Below are positions 36,854 to 49,190 of a stretch of 64,000 nt of DNA, one piece after another. Position 1 is the first letter of the stretch. Each line of letters opens with the position of its first letter. The stretch spans positions 124,001 through 188,000 of the forward strand of contig JAPKHC010000001.1 in NCBI GenBank assembly GCA_026647215.1. Reading direction: 5' to 3'. Position numbers and translations under genes: made by a program. Under the pieces are notes generated by a model that saw only the letters and a list, made by a program, of their open reading frames with translations, was not told where the DNA came from and did not search any database. Source of the DNA: F1-120-MAGs118 sp013360535. Its GTDB lineage: Bacteria > Planctomycetota > UBA1135 > GCA-002686595.

Positions 36854-38436
36854 CGCGCGGCGACTCCTTCAGCGCCGGACTGCGTGGCCGGGACCGACGC
36901 GCCGGCCGGGCTCGGGAGGTCGAGCTCGAGGCTCGCGGTGGCGTTGCGCTGGCGCGCCTCGAGGATGCGCTGCTGCACCAGGGCGAGGCTCGGCTCCGCC
37001 TTGGAGGTGAAGTCGCCCGGTCGCAGGCCGAGCCAGACCGCGAGCACGACGAGCGGGAGCATCAGGACGATCTCGCGCGCGTTGATGTCGGTCAGGTGCT
37101 GGTTCTCGGGCTTCGTGCAGGCTCCGAAGAGCATCTTGCGCGTCGCCATCAGCATGTACACGGCGCCGAAGATCACGCCCGTGAGGCCGATCACCGACCA
37201 CAGCGGATTCGCCTGGAAGGCGCCGAGCAGCACGAGGTACTCGCCGACGAAGCCGTTGAGGCCCGGCAGGCCGACGCTCGACAGCACGGTGAACACCCAG
37301 AACACCGCGAACACCGGCATCACCGTCGCGACGCCGCCGAAGGCATCGAGCGCGCGCGAGTGGCGGCGCTCGTAGATCATGCCGACGAGCAGGAACAGCA
37401 GGCCGGTCGAGATGCCGTGGTTGACCATCTGCAGCATGCCGCCGCTGAGGCCGGCCGGCGTCAGCGCGAACAGGCCGAGCACGACGTAGCCCAGGTGGCT
37501 CACCGACGAGCACGCGATCAGGCGCTTCAGGTCGGTCTGCGCCCACGCGAGCAGCGCTCCGTACAGGATGCCGATGGCCCCGAGCGCCATCATCCACGGG
37601 CTCGCCGCGACGGCCGCACCGGGCAGCATGTGGATGCAGAAGCGCAGCAGCCCGTACGTGCCCATCTTGAGCAGCACGCCCGCGAGCACCACCGAGCCCG
37701 AGGTCGGCGCCTCGGTGTGCGCATCGGGCAGCCACGTGTGGAACGGCAGGATCGGCACCTTGATGCCGAAGGCCAGCGCGAAGGCGCCGAAGTACCACAG
37801 CTGGCGCTCGACCGGCAGGCGGCAGAGCAGGTTGATCAGGTCGTAGACGTTGCTCGTGCCGTGCTGGTAGAGGATCGCGATGATCGCGAGCATCATCACG
37901 AGCGAGCCCGCGAGCGTGTAGAGGAAGAACTTGACCGTCGCGTACAGGCGCCGCTCGCCGCCCCAGATGCCGACCAGGAAATACAGCGGGATCAGGCTGA
38001 TTTCCCAGAAGAAGTAGAACAGCACCAGGTCGAGCGCGAGGAAGGTGCCGAGCATGCCCGTCTGCATGACGAGCATCCACACCATGAACTCCTTGACGCG
38101 CTTCCCGACATGTCCCCAGGTCGAGAGGATCACGACCGGCATCAGCACGGCCGTGAGCGCGACCATGAGCAGCGACAGGCCGTCGAGCCCGAGCCGGAAG
38201 TACACCAAGGTCGGCGCCGCGTAGGCGGACGGCAGCGAGAACCACGGGACCTCGAAGATGTACTTCGTCGGATCGCCGCCGGCCTCGTAGCCCCAGTAGA
38301 GCCTGACGCCGAGCACGGCGACGGCGAGCGTCGTCACGAGCGCGATGCCCCGCTGCACGCCTTCCGCCGCGCGCGGCGTGAGGAGGATGACGAGGGCCCC
38401 GACGAGCGGGAGGAAGGTGAGGAGAAGGAGTTCCAT
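36850..38436 (-). CDS. nuoM: NADH-quinone oxidoreductase subunit M
   Basis: Proton-pumping antiporter-like subunit of complex I. The 528-residue protein has about 14 TM segments, FYFFWEISLIPLYFLVGIWGGE (channel Glu), VKFFLYTLAGS (Lys) and PILPFHTWLPDAHTEAPTSGSV. The C-terminus is soluble and extended (about 30 residues, SAGASVPATQSG-type). ATG 38436 is chosen as the first Met before the hydrophobic N-terminus. It is spaced 14 bases from nuoL. Confidence 0.95.
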   Translation of the reverse strand: MELLLLTFLPLVGALVILLTPRAAEGVQRGIALVTTLAVAVLGVRLYWGYEAGGDPTKYIFEVPWFSLPSAYAAPTLVYFRLGLDGLSLLMVALTAVLMPVVILSTWGHVGKRVKEFMVWMLVMQTGMLGTFLALDLVLFYFFWEISLIPLYFLVGIWGGERRLYATVKFFLYTLAGSLVMMLAIIAILYQHGTSNVYDLINLLCRLPVERQLWYFGAFALAFGIKVPILPFHTWLPDAHTEAPTSGSVVLAGVLLKMGTYGLLRFCIHMLPGAAVAASPWMMALGAIGILYGALLAWAQTDLKRLIACSSVSHLGYVVLGLFALTPAGLSGGMLQMVNHGISTGLLFLLVGMIYERRHSRALDAFGGVATVMPVFAVFWVFTVLSSVGLPGLNGFVGEYLVLLGAFQANPLWSVIGLTGVIFGAVYMLMATRKMLFGACTKPENQHLTDINAREIVLMLPLVVLAVWLGLRPGDFTSKAEPSLALVQQRILEARQRNATASLELDLPSPAGASVPATQSGAEGVAAR

Positions 38437-38450
38437 CGTTGTGTGCTCGA

Positions 38451-40460
<2,010 letters not shown>

Positions 40461-40464
40461 TCGA

Positions 40465-40785
40465 CTAACCCTTCATCTCCGCCGCGGCGTCGGTCTCGGC
40501 GGATTGCTTCAGACGGTAGAGCGCGATGATCAGCGCGAGGCCGACCGCGGCTTCCGCCGCGGCGACCGTGATCACGAAGATGGCGAACACCGGACCCTGC
40601 AGGGCGGGGTGGTCGGCCGTCGAGTGCTGGCGGCTCGCCGCGAGGAACGCGAGGTTGGCGGCGTTGAGCATCAGCTCGACGCACATCAGCACCACGATCA
40701 CGTTGCGCCGCACGAGGAAGCCGAGCACGCCGAGCGCAAACAGCCCGGCGGACAGGTAGAGGAGGTGCTCGCTGGGGACGTTCAC
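40465..40785 (-). CDS. nuoK: NADH-quinone oxidoreductase subunit K
   Basis: Small three-helix membrane subunit of complex I; it carries conserved Glu residues in helices 2 and 3 for proton transfer. The 106-residue protein shows VLMCVELMLNAANLAFLA and ITVAAAEAAVGLALIIALYR with both glutamates. The GTG start at 40785 overlaps the nuoJ stop (GTGA). Confidence 0.96.
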   Translation of the reverse strand: MNVPSEHLLYLSAGLFALGVLGFLVRRNVIVVLMCVELMLNAANLAFLAASRQHSTADHPALQGPVFAIFVITVAAAEAAVGLALIIALYRLKQSAETDAAAEMKG

Positions 40786-41336
40786 GGGCGCTTGTCTCCC
40801 TTCGCGGGCTCGTCGCCGCCGCGCTGGCGCTTGGCGAGCACGATCACGCCGACCATCGTCACGAGCAGCAGCAGGCTCGTCGCCTGGAACGGCAGGCTGT
40901 AGCGCCCGAACAGCTCGAGCGCGAGGCCTTCCATCGAGTCGATCGCGGGTGCGCTCGCGTCGCGCGCGGGCGCCGCGTTGAACGTCGCGCGCTGCGCGGC
41001 GACGAGGCCGACGAGCGCCAGCGCCAGCGCGACGCAGGCGGAGATGCGCGCGCGCGTCGACTGCAGCGGCGCGAACGAGAGCTCGAACTTCGAGCCCATC
41101 GCGCCGAGGTTGAGCAGCATGATGACGAACAGGAACAGCACCAGGATCGCGCCGGCGTAGACGAGGATCTGCGCGCCGGCGAGGAACTGGAAGCCCGCCA
41201 GCAGGTAGATCACCGCCAGCGCGAAGAACGTGCCGAGCAGCGAGACGACGCTGCCCATCGGGCTCTTGGCGAGGATCACGCCTGCGGCGCCGAGCAGCGC
41301 GACGAGCGCGAGCACGTAGAACAGGAGGTTCGTCAC
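40782..41336 (-). CDS. nuoJ: NADH-quinone oxidoreductase subunit J
   Basis: Membrane subunit of complex I with five helices, including the one that changes from alpha to pi. The 184-residue protein has LAGAQILVYAGAILVLFLFVIMLLN, the family signature. A variable loop precedes the last helix. GTG 41336 overlaps the nuoI stop (GTGA). Confidence 0.95.
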   Translation of the reverse strand: MTNLLFYVLALVALLGAAGVILAKSPMGSVVSLLGTFFALAVIYLLAGFQFLAGAQILVYAGAILVLFLFVIMLLNLGAMGSKFELSFAPLQSTRARISACVALALALVGLVAAQRATFNAAPARDASAPAIDSMEGLALELFGRYSLPFQATSLLLLVTMVGVIVLAKRQRGGDEPAKGDKRP

Positions 41337-41845
41337 TTGGCCCTCCGCCAGCGGGCGCTGAGCTTGTAGACGTAGTCGATGCGGCGCTGCAGCGCGGACT
41401 TCGGCCGCTTGAGCTTCTCGAGGTCGTACACCAGCGCCGCGCGCGTGTAGTCGGCGAGCTCGAGCTCGTTCGACATGAAGATCGCGTCCTTCGGGCAGGC
41501 TTCCTCGCAGAAGCCGCACAGGATGCAGCGCAGCATGTCGATCTCGAAGCGCTTGGGTTCGCGCTCGATCGCGCGGTCGGTCTCGCCGCCGTCGATCGTG
41601 ATCGCGTAGGCCGGGCAGGCGACCTCGCACATGCCGCAGGACACGCAGGCGATGTTGCCGTCGTCCTTGACCACGAGGCGCGGCTGGCCGCGCGTGACCT
41701 CGTCGGTCGGCAGCGGCTCCTCCGGATACTGGCGCGTGATCGGCTTCTCGAAGAACTTGCGGAACGTCAGCGACAGGCCGCGCAGCACCTCGGGGAGGTA
41801 CAGCCGCTCGGCGAGCGTGAGCTCCTTGCGTGAGACAACGACCAT
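41333..41845 (-). CDS. nuoI: NADH-quinone oxidoreductase subunit I
   Basis: Two-[4Fe-4S] subunit (N6a and N6b) of the peripheral arm. The 170-residue protein has CVSCGMCEVACP and CILCGFCEEACP, and an N-terminal amphipathic helix (VLRGLSLTFRKFFEKPITRQYPEE). It starts at ATG 41845, 2 bases from nuoH. Confidence 0.96.
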   Translation of the reverse strand: MVVVSRKELTLAERLYLPEVLRGLSLTFRKFFEKPITRQYPEEPLPTDEVTRGQPRLVVKDDGNIACVSCGMCEVACPAYAITIDGGETDRAIEREPKRFEIDMLRCILCGFCEEACPKDAIFMSNELELADYTRAALVYDLEKLKRPKSALQRRIDYVYKLSARWRRAK

Positions 41846-41847
41846 CG

Positions 41848-42888
41848 TCAGCCACCCTTCGTGGTGAAAGCGACCCAGGCGCCCGCGACCAGCAGGTTCG
41901 CGAGCGCGATCGGCAGCGCGACCTTCCAGCCCAGCCGCATCAGCTGGTCGAAGCGGAAGCGGGGGAGGGTCCAGCGCACCCAGATGAACAGGAACAGGAA
42001 GAACGCGGCCTTGGCGAGGAAGACCGGGATGCCCAGCCACCACGGCGTGTTCTCGAGGAAGGGCAGCGAGGGCCCGCCGAGGAACAGCGTGACGTTGAGG
42101 CAGGCCATCACGGTCATCGCGCAGTACTCGCCGAGGAAGAACAGGGCGAAGCGCATGGCCGAGTACTCGGTGTGGAAGCCGCCGACGAGCTCCGGCTCGC
42201 ACTCGGCGAAGTCGAAGGGGTGGCGGTTGGTCTCGGCGAAGCTCGCGATCGTGAACAGCACGAAGGCGACGAAGCCGAAGGGCGTGAAGGCGTTCCACAT
42301 CCCGTGGCTCTGCGCCTCGGCGATCTTCGTCAGGTCGAGCGAGCCCGCGAGCACGACCGCGACCAGGATCGAGAGGATCAGCGAGAGCTCGTAGCTGATC
42401 ATCTGCGCGCTCGCGCGCAGGCCGCCGAGCAGCGAGTACTTCGAGTTCGAGGCCCAGCCGCCGAGGCTCGCGCCGTACACGGCGAGGCCGCCGAGCGCGA
42501 GCATGTACATGATCCCCAGGTCGACGCCCGGGGCCATGGTGAGCGGGATCACGTCGCCGTCGATCACCAGCGTGCCGATCGGGATCACCGCGATCGTCAT
42601 CATCGACGGGATCGCCGCCATCGCCGGCGCGAGCCGGAACAGCAGCTTGTTCGCGCCCGCGGGCACGAGCTCCTCCTTGAAGAGGAACTTGATGCCGTCG
42701 GCGAGCGGCTGCAGCAGGCCGAAGGGCCCGACGCGGTTGGGGCCGTAGCGGTACTGCATCCACGCCGACACCTTGCGCTCGGCGAGCGACATCAGCGCCG
42801 CCGTCGTCACGAGGCCGGCGAAGATCACGACGACGCGCGCGACCCAGATCGCGACCTGCGGCACGTCGGAAAGCAGGCTCTTGTCCAT
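41848..42888 (-). CDS. nuoH: NADH-quinone oxidoreductase subunit H
   Basis: Membrane subunit that contributes to the quinone cavity and E-channel. The 346-residue protein has eight TM segments, RYGPNRVGPFGLLQPLADGIKF near the start and ETNRHPFDFAECEPELVGG, with the glutamates of the quinone site. It is preceded by 2 bases from nuoG. Confidence 0.97.
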   Translation of the reverse strand: MDKSLLSDVPQVAIWVARVVVIFAGLVTTAALMSLAERKVSAWMQYRYGPNRVGPFGLLQPLADGIKFLFKEELVPAGANKLLFRLAPAMAAIPSMMTIAVIPIGTLVIDGDVIPLTMAPGVDLGIMYMLALGGLAVYGASLGGWASNSKYSLLGGLRASAQMISYELSLILSILVAVVLAGSLDLTKIAEAQSHGMWNAFTPFGFVAFVLFTIASFAETNRHPFDFAECEPELVGGFHTEYSAMRFALFFLGEYCAMTVMACLNVTLFLGGPSLPFLENTPWWLGIPVFLAKAAFFLFLFIWVRWTLPRFRFDQLMRLGWKVALPIALANLLVAGAWVAFTTKGG

Positions 42889-42890
42889 GC

Positions 42891-44372
42891 TCAGGCCTTG
42901 CTCGAGACGCTGGCGAGAAGCCGCGTCAGGGTCTGGAGGGACTGGTCGAGACGGCGCACACCCGCGGGCGGCGCGACGGCGATGTTGAGCACGCCGCGGT
43001 GGCCGTCGAGGTTGGTCCAGTGGCCGAGCTTCTCCACGTGCGTGGGGACCGGCACGGCCACGTGCAGCGCCGCGGCGTCGATGGCCTCGACGTCGAAGGC
43101 CACGAGGCGCAGGCGGCCGGGCAGCTTGGCGAGCGCCTCGCGACCGACGAGCTCGAGCACGCGCTCACCCGCCAGCACCGCCGCCGGCGCGTTGGCGAGC
43201 GCCGTCGCGAGCGCCGCGGGCTCGATCGCCTCGAACCCGAGCTCCGTCAGGCCGCGCCGGTTCGGGCACGGGTCGCCGGTGTGCAGCAGGTCATCCTTGA
43301 GCGCGTTCGGCGCCGGCGACACGAACTGCGGGCGTGCGCCGAGCGCGCGCGCGAGCTCGAGCGCGGCCTTGCCCTCTTCCTCGGTCGCGAACGGCGAGAG
43401 CACGAGCGACGCACCCGGGTGCGCCGCGAGCATGTCGGCCGCCAGCGGCAGCGTGTCTTCGGTCGAGCGCGCCTCGAGTCCGTTGTAGCCGCGCAGCGCG
43501 GCCGTCACGAGGCGACCGCCGACGATCTCGCCCGCCGGAGCGTGCGTGCGCGTCACCGGCGCCAGCGCGTGCCGCCCGGTGTCGCACATCCACCACTGGT
43601 TGACGGCCGAGTTGTAGCGCGGGCGGAAGCGCTTCACTTCCCTGGCCCTCAGCGCCTCGACCGAGATCGAGCAGCCGCGCGAGCACTCCGCGCAGGTCGA
43701 GAGCGTCTTCGACAGGTTCCACACGCGCGCCTGGAAGCGGAACTTCTTGCTCGTCAGCGCACCGACGGGGCAGATGTCCGCGAGGTTGCCCTGGTAGTTG
43801 CCTTCCAGCGGCTTGTCCATGAACGTGTTGATCACCGAGTGCGAGCCGAGGCCCTGCACGGTGAGCTGCGCCTTCTTCGTGACGTCGGTGAAGAAACGCA
43901 CGCAGCGCGAGCACAGGATGCAGCGCTCTTCATCGAGCACGATCACGTCGCCGAGCGACTTGCGCTTGTGCAGCTTGCGGCGCGGCTCGCTCGAGCGGCC
44001 CTTGCCCTGGCCCTCGTTGTACGAGTAGTCCTGCAGGTCGCACTCGCCGGCCTTGTCGCAGATCGGGCAGTCGAGCGGATGGTTCTTGAGCAGGAACTCG
44101 AGGCACTCGCGGCGCGTGTCGTGCGCCTTGGGCGTGTCGGTCTGCACGACCATGCCCTCGCTCACCGGCGTGCGGCAGGCGGCGACGACACGTCCGGGCT
44201 GCCCCGGGCCGTTCGCGACCTCGACCTGACAGATGCGGCAGGAGCCGACCGGGTGCAGGCCGGGGTGGTAGCAGTACATCGGGACGTCGACGCCGTGGTC
44301 GTGGCAGGCGCGGATGAGCGGCTGCTTGGGATCGACCTCGACCTCGCGGCCGTTGATCTGGATCTTGGTCAC
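42891..44372 (-). CDS. nuoG: NADH-quinone oxidoreductase subunit G (short form)
   Basis: Iron-sulfur subunit of the NADH module. The 493-residue protein has the N-terminal [2Fe-2S] (GSCRICQVEV, ACRTPV), the His-Cys cluster (HPLDCPICDKAGECDLQ), a [4Fe-4S] (CILCSRC ... CPVGAL) and an extra cluster motif CAECSRGC. The C-terminal molybdopterin-like domain is much reduced (E. coli NuoG is about 910 aa). It overlaps nuoF (GTGA). There is no sign of a frameshift. Confidence 0.94.
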   Translation of the reverse strand: MTKIQINGREVEVDPKQPLIRACHDHGVDVPMYCYHPGLHPVGSCRICQVEVANGPGQPGRVVAACRTPVSEGMVVQTDTPKAHDTRRECLEFLLKNHPLDCPICDKAGECDLQDYSYNEGQGKGRSSEPRRKLHKRKSLGDVIVLDEERCILCSRCVRFFTDVTKKAQLTVQGLGSHSVINTFMDKPLEGNYQGNLADICPVGALTSKKFRFQARVWNLSKTLSTCAECSRGCSISVEALRAREVKRFRPRYNSAVNQWWMCDTGRHALAPVTRTHAPAGEIVGGRLVTAALRGYNGLEARSTEDTLPLAADMLAAHPGASLVLSPFATEEEGKAALELARALGARPQFVSPAPNALKDDLLHTGDPCPNRRGLTELGFEAIEPAALATALANAPAAVLAGERVLELVGREALAKLPGRLRLVAFDVEAIDAAALHVAVPVPTHVEKLGHWTNLDGHRGVLNIAVAPPAGVRRLDQSLQTLTRLLASVSSKA

Positions 44373-45694
44373 GCGTGCGCCTCGTGCAGTTCAGGGGCGG
44401 ACTTGGCCTGTTGGCGGAGCGGATCGCGGCCGAGCCGGATGCACTCCTCGAACTCGGAACGGAAGTGCTTGACGGCCGCGAGCGTCGGGATCGCGGCGGC
44501 GTCGGCCAGCGCGCAGATCGTCTTCGCCGGGGCCATGCCTCCGGCGAGCGACACGAGCAGGTCGAGGTCGGCCGGCGTTCCCTTGCCGTGCGCGATGCGC
44601 CGGAAGATCTGGTGCAGCCACTGCGTGCCCTCGCGGCACTGGCTGCACTGGCCGCAGCTCTCGTGGTCGTAGAAGCGCGCGGTGACGTCCATCACCTGCG
44701 GGATCGACGCGGTCTCGTCGAGCACGATCATCGCCGCCGTGCCGAACATCGAGCCCGCGGCCTTGACCGAGTCGTGGTCCATCACGACGTCGACCATCGA
44801 GGCGGGCAGGAGACCCGTCGACGAACCGCCGGGGAAGAAGGCCTTGAGCTTGCGGCCCTTCCACACTCCGCCCGCGACCTCGTCGATGATCTGGCGCGCG
44901 GTCAGGCCGAACGGCAGCTCGTACACGCCCGGCTTGTTGACGTGGCCCGAGATGCCGCACAGGAAATTGCCCGTGCTCTTGGGCACGCCCATCGCCTTGA
45001 ACCACTCCGCACCGTTCTTCACGATGAACGGTGCGTTGAAGATGCTCTCGACGTTGTTGACCGTCGTCGGCGACTTCCACAGGCCGGAGCCCGCCGGGAA
45101 GGGCGGCTTGGGACGCGGGTGGCCGCGCTTGCCCTCGAGCGACTCCATCAGGCCGGTCTCTTCACCGCAGATGTAGGCGCCCGCGCCCTTGTGCATCCAG
45201 ATGTCGCACGAGAAGTCCGTGCCGAGGATGTTCTTGCCGATCAGGCCGACCGCGCGCGCCTCGTCGATCGCCGCCTGCAGGCGGTTGTAGGAGAGCCGGT
45301 ACTCGCCGCGCACGTAGATGTACGCCGCCTTGGCGCGCATCGCGTAGCAGGCGATCAGGCAACCCTCGATCAGGCCGTGCGGGTCGCGCTCCATCAGCAC
45401 GCGGTCCTTGCACGTGCCGGGCTCGGACTCGTCGGCGTTGACCGCGAGGTAACGCGGGCGCGGGTCCTTGGTGATGTCGGGCATGAAGCTCCACTTCATG
45501 CCGGTGGGGAAGCCCGCACCGCCGCGGCCGCGCAGGCCGGAGTCCTTCATCACCCCGATCACCTGCTCCTGCGTCCACGGCTTGCGCAGCACGTCCTCGA
45601 TGGCCTGGTAGCCACCCTGCTCGCGGTAGGCCGCCAGCGTGTGCGAGTCCTGCCGTCCGATGCGGCCGAGCAGGTACTTGGGGAAGTCCTTCAC
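44369..45694 (-). CDS. nuoF: NADH-quinone oxidoreductase subunit F
   Basis: NADH- and FMN-binding subunit. The 441-residue protein has LRGRGGAGFPTGMKW (FMN), GAGAYICGEETGLMESLEG (NADH) and the N3 cluster ligands ESCGQCSQCREG. Length is canonical. GTG 45694 overlaps the nuoE stop (GTGA). Confidence 0.97.
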   Translation of the reverse strand: MKDFPKYLLGRIGRQDSHTLAAYREQGGYQAIEDVLRKPWTQEQVIGVMKDSGLRGRGGAGFPTGMKWSFMPDITKDPRPRYLAVNADESEPGTCKDRVLMERDPHGLIEGCLIACYAMRAKAAYIYVRGEYRLSYNRLQAAIDEARAVGLIGKNILGTDFSCDIWMHKGAGAYICGEETGLMESLEGKRGHPRPKPPFPAGSGLWKSPTTVNNVESIFNAPFIVKNGAEWFKAMGVPKSTGNFLCGISGHVNKPGVYELPFGLTARQIIDEVAGGVWKGRKLKAFFPGGSSTGLLPASMVDVVMDHDSVKAAGSMFGTAAMIVLDETASIPQVMDVTARFYDHESCGQCSQCREGTQWLHQIFRRIAHGKGTPADLDLLVSLAGGMAPAKTICALADAAAIPTLAAVKHFRSEFEECIRLGRDPLRQQAKSAPELHEAHA

Positions 45695-46161
45695 TTGACG
45701 CTCCTCAGGATGCGCTCGGCCTTCTGGGCGTCGAGGTCCTCGTGGTAGGTGCCGTCGAGGTCGAACATGGGAGCGTTCGCGCACGCGCCCTGGCACTCGA
45801 CGCGCACGACCGTGAACTTGCCGTCGGCCGACGTGCCGCCCACGGGCGCGCCGGTGACCTCGCACACGTGCGCGAGCAGCTCTTCGCCGCCGCGCAGCGT
45901 GCACGAGATGTTGTGGCACACGCTGACGAGGTGCCGTCCGCGCGGCGTCAGCCGGAACATCGGGTAGAAGGTCGCGACGCCGAAGACCTCGACGGGCTCG
46001 AGGCCGAAGAAGGCCGCGAGGTCCTCGAGGGTCTGCGGGCTCAGCCAGCCGCCGAGCTCCTCCTGGCAACGGTGGAGCGCCGGGATCAGGCCCGCGCGAC
46101 GTTCGGGGTAGTGCGTGACGAGCTCGTTGAACTCCGCCACCAGCTTTTCGGGAAGTGCCAT
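45691..46161 (-). CDS. nuoE: NADH-quinone oxidoreductase subunit E
   Basis: [2Fe-2S] subunit (N1a) of the NADH module. The 156-residue protein has the thioredoxin-like fold with ligands in VCHNISC and CQGAC. It starts at ATG 46161, sharing one base with the nuoD stop (TGATG). Confidence 0.96.
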   Translation of the reverse strand: MALPEKLVAEFNELVTHYPERRAGLIPALHRCQEELGGWLSPQTLEDLAAFFGLEPVEVFGVATFYPMFRLTPRGRHLVSVCHNISCTLRGGEELLAHVCEVTGAPVGGTSADGKFTVVRVECQGACANAPMFDLDGTYHEDLDAQKAERILRSVK

Positions 46162-47396
46162 CAGCGATCGACCTCACCCATGACGAAGTCCATGGAACCG
46201 ATCAGCGAGACCATGTCGGAGAAGAGCCGGCCCCGGGCGAGCATCGGCAGCGCCTGGATGTTCATCAGCCCCGGCGCGCGGATGTGGCAGCGCAGGGGCT
46301 TCGAGCTGCCGTCGCTCGCGAGGAAGAAGCCGAGCTCGCCCTTCGACGACTCGATCCCGGTGTAGCACTGCGCGCGCGGCAGGCGCATGTCGGTGACGAC
46401 CTTGAACTGGAAGATCAGCTCTTCCATCGAGCTGTGCACCAGATCCTTGGGCGGCAGCACGTAGCGCCGGTCCTCGACCAGCACGTCGCCGGTCACTGTC
46501 TTCAGGCGGTCGAGCGCCTGCCGCACGATCCGGCACGACTGGCGCATCTCTTCCATGCGCACGAGGTAGCGGTCGTAGCAGTCGCCGGTCGAGCCGAGCG
46601 GCACGTCGAAGTCGTAGGTCTCGTAGCCCGAGTAGGGCTGCGCGCGCCGCAGGTCCCAGTCGACGCCCGAGCCGCGCAGGATCGGGCCGGTCAGCGACAT
46701 CGCCAGCGCCTCCTCGCGCGTGATCACGCCGATGCCGCGGTTGCGGTCGTTCCAGATGCGGTTGCGCGTGAGCAACTTGTCCATGTCGTCGAGCCCGCGC
46801 GCGAACTCGACCAGGAACTCCTCGATCTTCGCCGTCACGCGCTCGTCGACGTCGGCGTACAGGCCGCCGATGCGCACGTACGTGTTGTTCATGCGATGCC
46901 CGGTGTAGGCATCGACGATCTCGTAGAGCTTCTCGCGCTCCTTGAACGAGTAGAAGAAGATCGTCACGGCACCGAGGTCGATCGACTGCGTGCCGAGGTA
47001 GATCAGGTGCCCCATGATGCGCGAGAGCTCCATCAGGAGCACGCGGATCACCTTGGCGCGTTCGGGCACCTCGATCCCGGCGAGCTTCTCGATCGCCAGC
47101 GCGTAGCCGATGTTGTTCATCAACGGCTGCACGTAGTCGAGGCGGTCGGTGTGCGGGAAGAACTTGTGCCAGCCCAGCGACTCGGCGCTCTTCTCCTTGC
47201 CGCGGTGCAGGTACCCGACGGTCGGGTCGCACTCGACGATGCGCTCGCCGTCGAGCGTGACGACGAGGCGAAGCACGCCGTGGGTCGCGGGGTGCTGCGG
47301 GCCCATGTTGAGCGTGAGCAGCTCGCCGTGCAGCGGATCGTCACCCGCCGGCGGCGCCGTGGGCGAATACTCGAAGACCTGCTTGGTGACCGACAT
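46161..47396 (-). CDS. nuoD: NADH-quinone oxidoreductase subunit D
   Basis: 49-kDa-type subunit that forms the quinone-binding site with NuoB. The 411-residue protein has LNMGPQHPATHGVLRL, YLHRGKEKSAE, GSGVDWDLRRAQPYSGYE and CYDRYLVRMEEMRQS. It is a separate gene, not fused to nuoC. It starts directly after the nuoC stop. Confidence 0.97.
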   Translation of the reverse strand: MSVTKQVFEYSPTAPPAGDDPLHGELLTLNMGPQHPATHGVLRLVVTLDGERIVECDPTVGYLHRGKEKSAESLGWHKFFPHTDRLDYVQPLMNNIGYALAIEKLAGIEVPERAKVIRVLLMELSRIMGHLIYLGTQSIDLGAVTIFFYSFKEREKLYEIVDAYTGHRMNNTYVRIGGLYADVDERVTAKIEEFLVEFARGLDDMDKLLTRNRIWNDRNRGIGVITREEALAMSLTGPILRGSGVDWDLRRAQPYSGYETYDFDVPLGSTGDCYDRYLVRMEEMRQSCRIVRQALDRLKTVTGDVLVEDRRYVLPPKDLVHSSMEELIFQFKVVTDMRLPRAQCYTGIESSKGELGFFLASDGSSKPLRCHIRAPGLMNIQALPMLARGRLFSDMVSLIGSMDFVMGEVDR

Positions 47397-47926
47397 CTAG
47401 GCCTCCTCCGTCCAGCCTTCGCGGCGCTTGCGATCCCACTCGCGGTACAGGCGATCGGGCTCGATCCCGGCGTGCGGGAACTCCTTGCGCAGCGGGTGGT
47501 GCTCGTAACCGTCCGGCATCAACAGGCGCCGCAGGTCGGGGTGGCCCTCGAAGCGCACGCCGAACATGTCGAAGCACTCGCGCTCCATGTAGTTCGCGCC
47601 CGGCCACAGGTCCGTGGCCGTCGGCGCGCTCTCTCCCGGCAGCACGCAGCGCACGCGCACGCGGTCGTTGTGCGTCAGCGAGAGCAGCTGGTGGTGCAGC
47701 GCGAAGCGCGGCTCGGCCGGATAGTGGTCGATGCAGGTCACGAACGTGCACAGCTCGAACTGCGCCTTGTCGCGCAGCGCCGCGAGCACCGCGTGCAGGT
47801 GCGCGAGCTCGACCTCGATCACCGCGCCGTCGGGCGAGGTCGAGAGGCAGTGCGGGAGCGCACCGAGCGCCGCGAGCCAGCGCGGTCCCGCGGGCGCCTG
47901 CGGCGCGGTCGTCGGAGTGGACTCGC

Positions 47927-47930
<4 letters not shown>
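47397..47930 (-). CDS. nuoC: NADH-quinone oxidoreductase subunit C
   Basis: 30-kDa-type subunit of the peripheral arm. The 177-residue protein has CIDHYPAEPRFALHHQLLSL, the signature ANYMERECFDMFGVRFEGHPDLRRLLMP and ends near PHAGIEPDRLYREWDRKRREGW. GTG 47930 overlaps the nuoB stop (GTGA). Confidence 0.95.
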
Positions 47931-48579
<649 letters not shown>

Positions 48580-48592
<13 letters not shown>

Positions 48593-48954
48593 TCGAGACC
48601 TCCCTTGCGCCACACGTAAGCGAGACCGAGAGCGAGCACGCCGACGAACGCCAGCACCTCGAAGAACATCACCGGACCCAGCCCCTGCGCCGACAGCCCG
48701 CGCACCGTCGCGGCCCACGGGATCAGGAAGATCGACTCGACGTCGAACAGGATGAACAGCACCGCGATCAGGTAGAAGTGGATCGACAGGCGCACGCGTG
48801 CGCTGCCGCGCGGGTCCATGCCCGACTCGTAGGCGCCGGCCTTGCCGATCGAGCGCCGTTTCTTGCCGAGCAGGTCCGAGAGGACGAGGCTTGCGACCGC
48901 AAATCCAGCGACGAGCACCGCGAGGATGAGGATCGGGGCGTAGGTCTGGAGCAT
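48580..48954 (-). CDS. nuoA: NADH-quinone oxidoreductase subunit A
   Basis: Small three-helix subunit of complex I and first gene of the nuoA-N operon. The 124-residue protein has AYESGMDPRGSARVRLSIHFYLIAVLFILFDVE, the family signature in the loop between helices 1 and 2. It starts at ATG 48954. Confidence 0.95.
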
Positions 48955-49190
48955 GGGATGGGGAGCGGCCCTGACCCGCACCGGCGGCGCCGGGGCAGGG
49001 GACGGGCTGCGGTCCGCGGCGTTCCCTTGGGGTGGGGGGGAGAGGGCCGGAGGACGGAGTTGGGTGGGCGAAACGCGGACTTGGGGCCGACGCCGGGTGG
49101 CCGCGCGGGCCTCCGCCGTCGATTCCAAGGGGCCGGGAGCATAGCGACGCGAGGGGGGCCATGCGAGCCGCTCTCGTCTCGCAGAAGTGC
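48955..49190. other. Intergenic region upstream of the nuo operon
   Basis: These 236 bases must include the nuo promoter (reading left) and the 3' end of the VWA gene transcript. The plus strand has a G-rich patch at about 49029-49041. No operator or box is assigned. Confidence 0.35.

Noticed and set aside
42891..44372. Possible frameshift explaining the short NuoG
   Set aside because: The C-terminal end leads cleanly into the nuoH start after 2 bases, leaving no room for a missing segment.
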